NCBI GenBank assembly: GCA_016213325.1
Contig: JACRAY010000018.1
Coordinates: forward strand, 1-64,000
Reading direction: 5' to 3'
DNA from: Burkholderiales bacterium
GTDB lineage: Bacteria; Pseudomonadota; Gammaproteobacteria; Burkholderiales; Burkholderiaceae_C
Length of the DNA stretch: 64,000 bases
Position 1 is the stretch's first letter. Every line of letters begins with the position of its first letter. The notes below the pieces were generated by a model. That model was not told where the DNA came from. It did not search any database and worked only from the letters and a program-made list of their open reading frames with translations. Made by a program: the position numbers and the translations under genes. Positions 61,372-64,000 of the stretch are shown piece by piece.

Positions 61372-64000
61372 ATGAGCGTGCGCAACCTCGAATCCCTGTT
61401 CCGCCCCGCATCGATCGCGGTGATAGGCGCATCCGGCCGGGCCGCCAGCGTGGGGGCGGTCGTCTGGCGCAACCTGCGCAATGGCGGCTTTGCCGGCCCG
61501 CTATGGGCCGTGAACCGCAGGCAGCAGGAGCTGGACGGGGCACCCGTATTCGCCGACGTGGGCGCATTGCCGCACGCGCCCGAACTGGCGGTGATCTGCA
61601 CGCCCGCCGCAACCGTTCCCGGGCTGGTAGCCCATCTGGGACAGCGCGGCACCAAGGCGGCCATCGTGATCAGTGCAGGACTGCGCGAAGGCACCGCCGC
61701 ACCCGGCCCCACGCTGGAACAGGCCATGCTCGACGCAGCCCGGCCGCACCTGCTGCGCATCCTCGGGCCCAATTGCGTGGGGGCGCTGGTGCCGGGCTCG
61801 GGGCTGAACGCGAGCTTCGCGCCCGCGCAGGCGCAACCGGGCAAGCTGGCCTTCCTCACGCAATCGGGTGCGCTGGCAACCGCCATGCTCGACTGGGCGG
61901 CAAGCAGGGGCATCGGCTTCTCCCACTTCGTCTCCATCGGCGACAGCGCCGACGTGGACTTCGGCGACCTGCTCGATTACCTCGGCAGCGACGCGGGAAC
62001 TCGCGCGATCCTGATGTACATCGAGTCGGTGAAGCACGCGCGCAAGTTCATGTCGGCCGCGCGGGCGGCCGCGCGCAACAAGCCGGTCATCCTCGTGAAG
62101 GCCGGCCGTGCGCCCGATGGCGCGCGGGCCGCGGCATCGCACACCGGCGCGCTCGCCGGCTCGGACAGCGTGTTCGACGCGGCCGTGGGTCGTGCCGGCC
62201 TGCTGCGCGTCGCGACGCTCGAGGACCTGTTCGACGCAGCCGAGACGCTGGCGCGACCGCAGCCGTGGCGCGGCGAGCGGCTGGCGATGCTCACCAACGG
62301 CGGCGGCGCAGGCGTGCTGGCGGCCGACGCCCTGGCGCTGCAGGGAGGCAAGCTGGCCCACCTCCAGGAGGCGACGCGTGCGGCGCTCGATGGGGTGCTG
62401 CCTGCGAACTGGTCGCATGCGAACCCGGTGGACATCATCGGGGACGCGCCCACCGAGCGCTATGGCCGCGCACTCGCGATCCTGCTGGCGGCCCCCGAGG
62501 TGGACGGCGTGCTTTTCATGCATGCGCCGACGGCGATCGTGCCCGCAGCCGACATCGCACGGGCATGCCTGCCTGCCATGCAGCAGGCGCACAAGCCGGT
62601 GCTCGCCTGCTGGCTCGGCGGTGTGGCCGTGCAGGGCGCGCGCGACCTCAGCCAGGAAGCTGGCGTGCCGTGCTATGCCACGCCCGAGCGCGGGGTCGAC
62701 GCGTGGCTGCAACTGGCCCGCTACCACGCGGCGCAGGACGCCTTGCTGCAGCTGCCAGATGCCCAGCCGCCCGAGCTGCATCCTGACCGTGTGGCTGCCC
62801 GTGACATCCTGCAGGCGGCCCTGCAGGAGCACCGCGAATGGGTGGAGGAAGCCGCCGCGAAGGAGTTGCTGGCTGCCTACGGCATACCGGTCGTGCCGAG
62901 TGTTTTCGCGCGTGATGCCGAAGAGGCGCTGGAGGCGGCGCGCAGCATCGGCTACCCGGTCGCGCTGAAGGTTTCATCCCTCCAGGTCGTGCACAAGTCC
63001 GACGTGGGCGGCGTGGTGCTCGGCATCGAGACACCCGACGCCTTGCGCCAGGCGATGGTCGACATGCGGCTGCGGGTCGCAGTGCATGCGCCGCAGGCGC
63101 GCATCCACGGCTTCACCGTGCAGCAGATGGCACGGCGCGACCACCCGCACGAGCTGATCCTCGGCATCGCGACCGACCCCGTGTTCGGGCCTGTCGTGAT
63201 GTTCGGTGAGGGCGGCACGTCCGTCGAGCTGCGCAGGGACAGCGCCATCGCGCTGCCGCCGCTCAACGCGCAACTGGCGCGCGAGCTCGTGTCGCGCACG
63301 CAGGCCGGGCGGCTGCTGGCCGGTTATCGCGGCGCTCGGGCTGCCGACCAGGCCGCAGTGATCGACGCGCTGCAGAAAGTCTCGCAGATCGCCTGCGACC
63401 TGCCGGAGCTTGCGGAGCTGGACATCAACCCGCTGCTGGCCGACGCCGCCGGCGTAGTGGCACTCGACGCGCGCATCCGGGTGCGCCGCGACACGCAACA
63501 CGACGAGCCGAGGCTCGCCCTGCGCCCTTATCCGGCCGAGCTGGAAGGCGTCCTCGCCATCGGCACGGCGCGGCTCGAGGTGCGGCCCATCCGTCCCGAG
63601 GATGGCCAGCGCCTGGCAGCCTTCTACGCGGCGGCGAGCCCGGCTGACTTGCGCCTGAGGTTCTTCCTGGCACGGCGCGAAGTGCCGCATTCCGAGCTCG
63701 CGCGCTACTGCCAGATCGACTACGACCGCGAGATGACCTTCGTCGCTATTTCGGGCGATGCGATCGCGGGTGAAGTGCGCGCGGTGTGCGACCCCGACAA
63801 CCGGCAGGCCGAGTTCGCCGTCCAGGTGGCGAGCCAATGGCAGGGGCAGGGGTTGGGACGGCAACTCATGGAACGCATGATCGCGTACCTGCGCGCGCAC
63901 GGCACGGCCGAGATGGTGGGCACCTGCCTGCAGGAGAACAGCTGCATGATGTCGCTCGCCAGGCACCTGGGCTTTGCCGTCGCGCCGGGCGACGAGAGCA
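61372..64000 (+). CDS. ADP-forming acyl-CoA synthetase fused to GNAT acetyltransferase, 3' truncated
   Basis: 876 residues are visible and the frame stays open to the window end. It has a CoA-binding domain (LFRPASIAVIGASGRAASVGAVV), succinyl-CoA-ligase-like domains with the catalytic His in AAASHTGALAGSD, an ATP-grasp domain (ALKVSSLQVVHKSDVGGV), and from ~720 a GNAT domain (LEVRPIRPEDGQRLAAFYAA, WQGQGLGRQLMERM). This is the bacterial Pat/AcCoAS-like architecture, whose members acetylate metabolic enzymes or make acyl-CoA. It starts 25 bases after the PHA-synthase-like gene and is probably co-transcribed with it. Confidence 0.92.
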   Translation, partial: MSVRNLESLFRPASIAVIGASGRAASVGAVVWRNLRNGGFAGPLWAVNRRQQELDGAPVFADVGALPHAPELAVICTPAATVPGLVAHLGQRGTKAAIVISAGLREGTAAPGPTLEQAMLDAARPHLLRILGPNCVGALVPGSGLNASFAPAQAQPGKLAFLTQSGALATAMLDWAASRGIGFSHFVSIGDSADVDFGDLLDYLGSDAGTRAILMYIESVKHARKFMSAARAAARNKPVILVKAGRAPDGARAAASHTGALAGSDSVFDAAVGRAGLLRVATLEDLFDAAETLARPQPWRGERLAMLTNGGGAGVLAADALALQGGKLAHLQEATRAALDGVLPANWSHANPVDIIGDAPTERYGRALAILLAAPEVDGVLFMHAPTAIVPAADIARACLPAMQQAHKPVLACWLGGVAVQGARDLSQEAGVPCYATPERGVDAWLQLARYHAAQDALLQLPDAQPPELHPDRVAARDILQAALQEHREWVEEAAAKELLAAYGIPVVPSVFARDAEEALEAARSIGYPVALKVSSLQVVHKSDVGGVVLGIETPDALRQAMVDMRLRVAVHAPQARIHGFTVQQMARRDHPHELILGIATDPVFGPVVMFGEGGTSVELRRDSAIALPPLNAQLARELVSRTQAGRLLAGYRGARAADQAAVIDALQKVSQIACDLPELAELDINPLLADAAGVVALDARIRVRRDTQHDEPRLALRPYPAELEGVLAIGTARLEVRPIRPEDGQRLAAFYAAASPADLRLRFFLARREVPHSELARYCQIDYDREMTFVAISGDAIAGEVRAVCDPDNRQAEFAVQVASQWQGQGLGRQLMERMIAYLRAHGTAEMVGTCLQENSCMMSLARHLGFAVAPGDES

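Overview
The window is high-GC DNA (roughly two thirds G+C by eye), densely coded on both strands. Its gene content and order (rimP-nusA-infB-rbfA-truB-typA, smpB divergent from ratA-rnfH, a yejABEF peptide transporter, guaB/guaA) and its dispersed GC-rich repeats point to a betaproteobacterium of the order Burkholderiales, most likely family Comamonadaceae (Ramlibacter/Variovorax-like). This is inferred from gene families and order, not from a database search.

Layout. 1-6.0 kb: the 3' part of a giant HAMP-array hybrid histidine kinase and a second hybrid kinase, then tRNA-Ser(GGA) at 6.1 kb. 6.2-8.2 kb: a hypothetical gene, a polyphosphate kinase 2 and a small membrane protein. 8.1-12.6 kb: two paralogous cyanophycin-synthetase-type ATP-grasp ligases without the Mur-ligase half, arranged around a SAM methyltransferase; this is the most system-like unknown in the window. 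12.6-18.7 kb: stomatin/NfeD pair, an Orn/Lys/Arg decarboxylase, and a LytS/LytTR two-component pair. 18.9-25.3 kb: fabI divergent from a YejABEF-type peptide ABC transporter. 25.3-36.2 kb: translation and transcription housekeeping operon, an EamA transporter, smpB, ratA-rnfH and a DUF4124 protein. 36.3-40.2 kb: guaB and guaA with a Phd/VapC toxin-antitoxin pair between them. 40.3-44.5 kb: an Asp-rich RTX-like protein, a PaiB-type protein, a TadA-haloalkane dehalogenase fusion and an LD-carboxypeptidase. 44.5-47.7 kb: a two-component pair behind a candidate sigma-54 promoter. 47.7-64 kb: an accessory block with a PRPP-synthase/thymidine-phosphorylase-like pair, P-type ATPase, MacB-like ABC exporter, alcohol dehydrogenase, PHA-synthase-like protein and an ADP-forming acyl-CoA synthetase/GNAT protein that runs off the window.

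Regulatory reading. All five promoter regions of the last block carry a 14-bp dyad fitting the FNR/FixK pattern TTG(A/C)-N6-(T/G)CAA. Where a -10 element can be placed, the dyad is centred about 41 bp upstream of the predicted start. I infer that the block is an oxygen-responsive (ANR/FNR/FixK-like) regulon joining nucleotide salvage, ion transport, export, alcohol oxidation and acyl-CoA metabolism. The regulator itself is not in the window.

Other recurring themes are leaderless promoters (a -10 hexamer seven bases before an ATG), dispersed palindromic repeats that are read into proteins (yejE N-terminus, ATP-grasp C-terminus), and ATGA/GTGA/TTGA stop-start overlaps in most operons.
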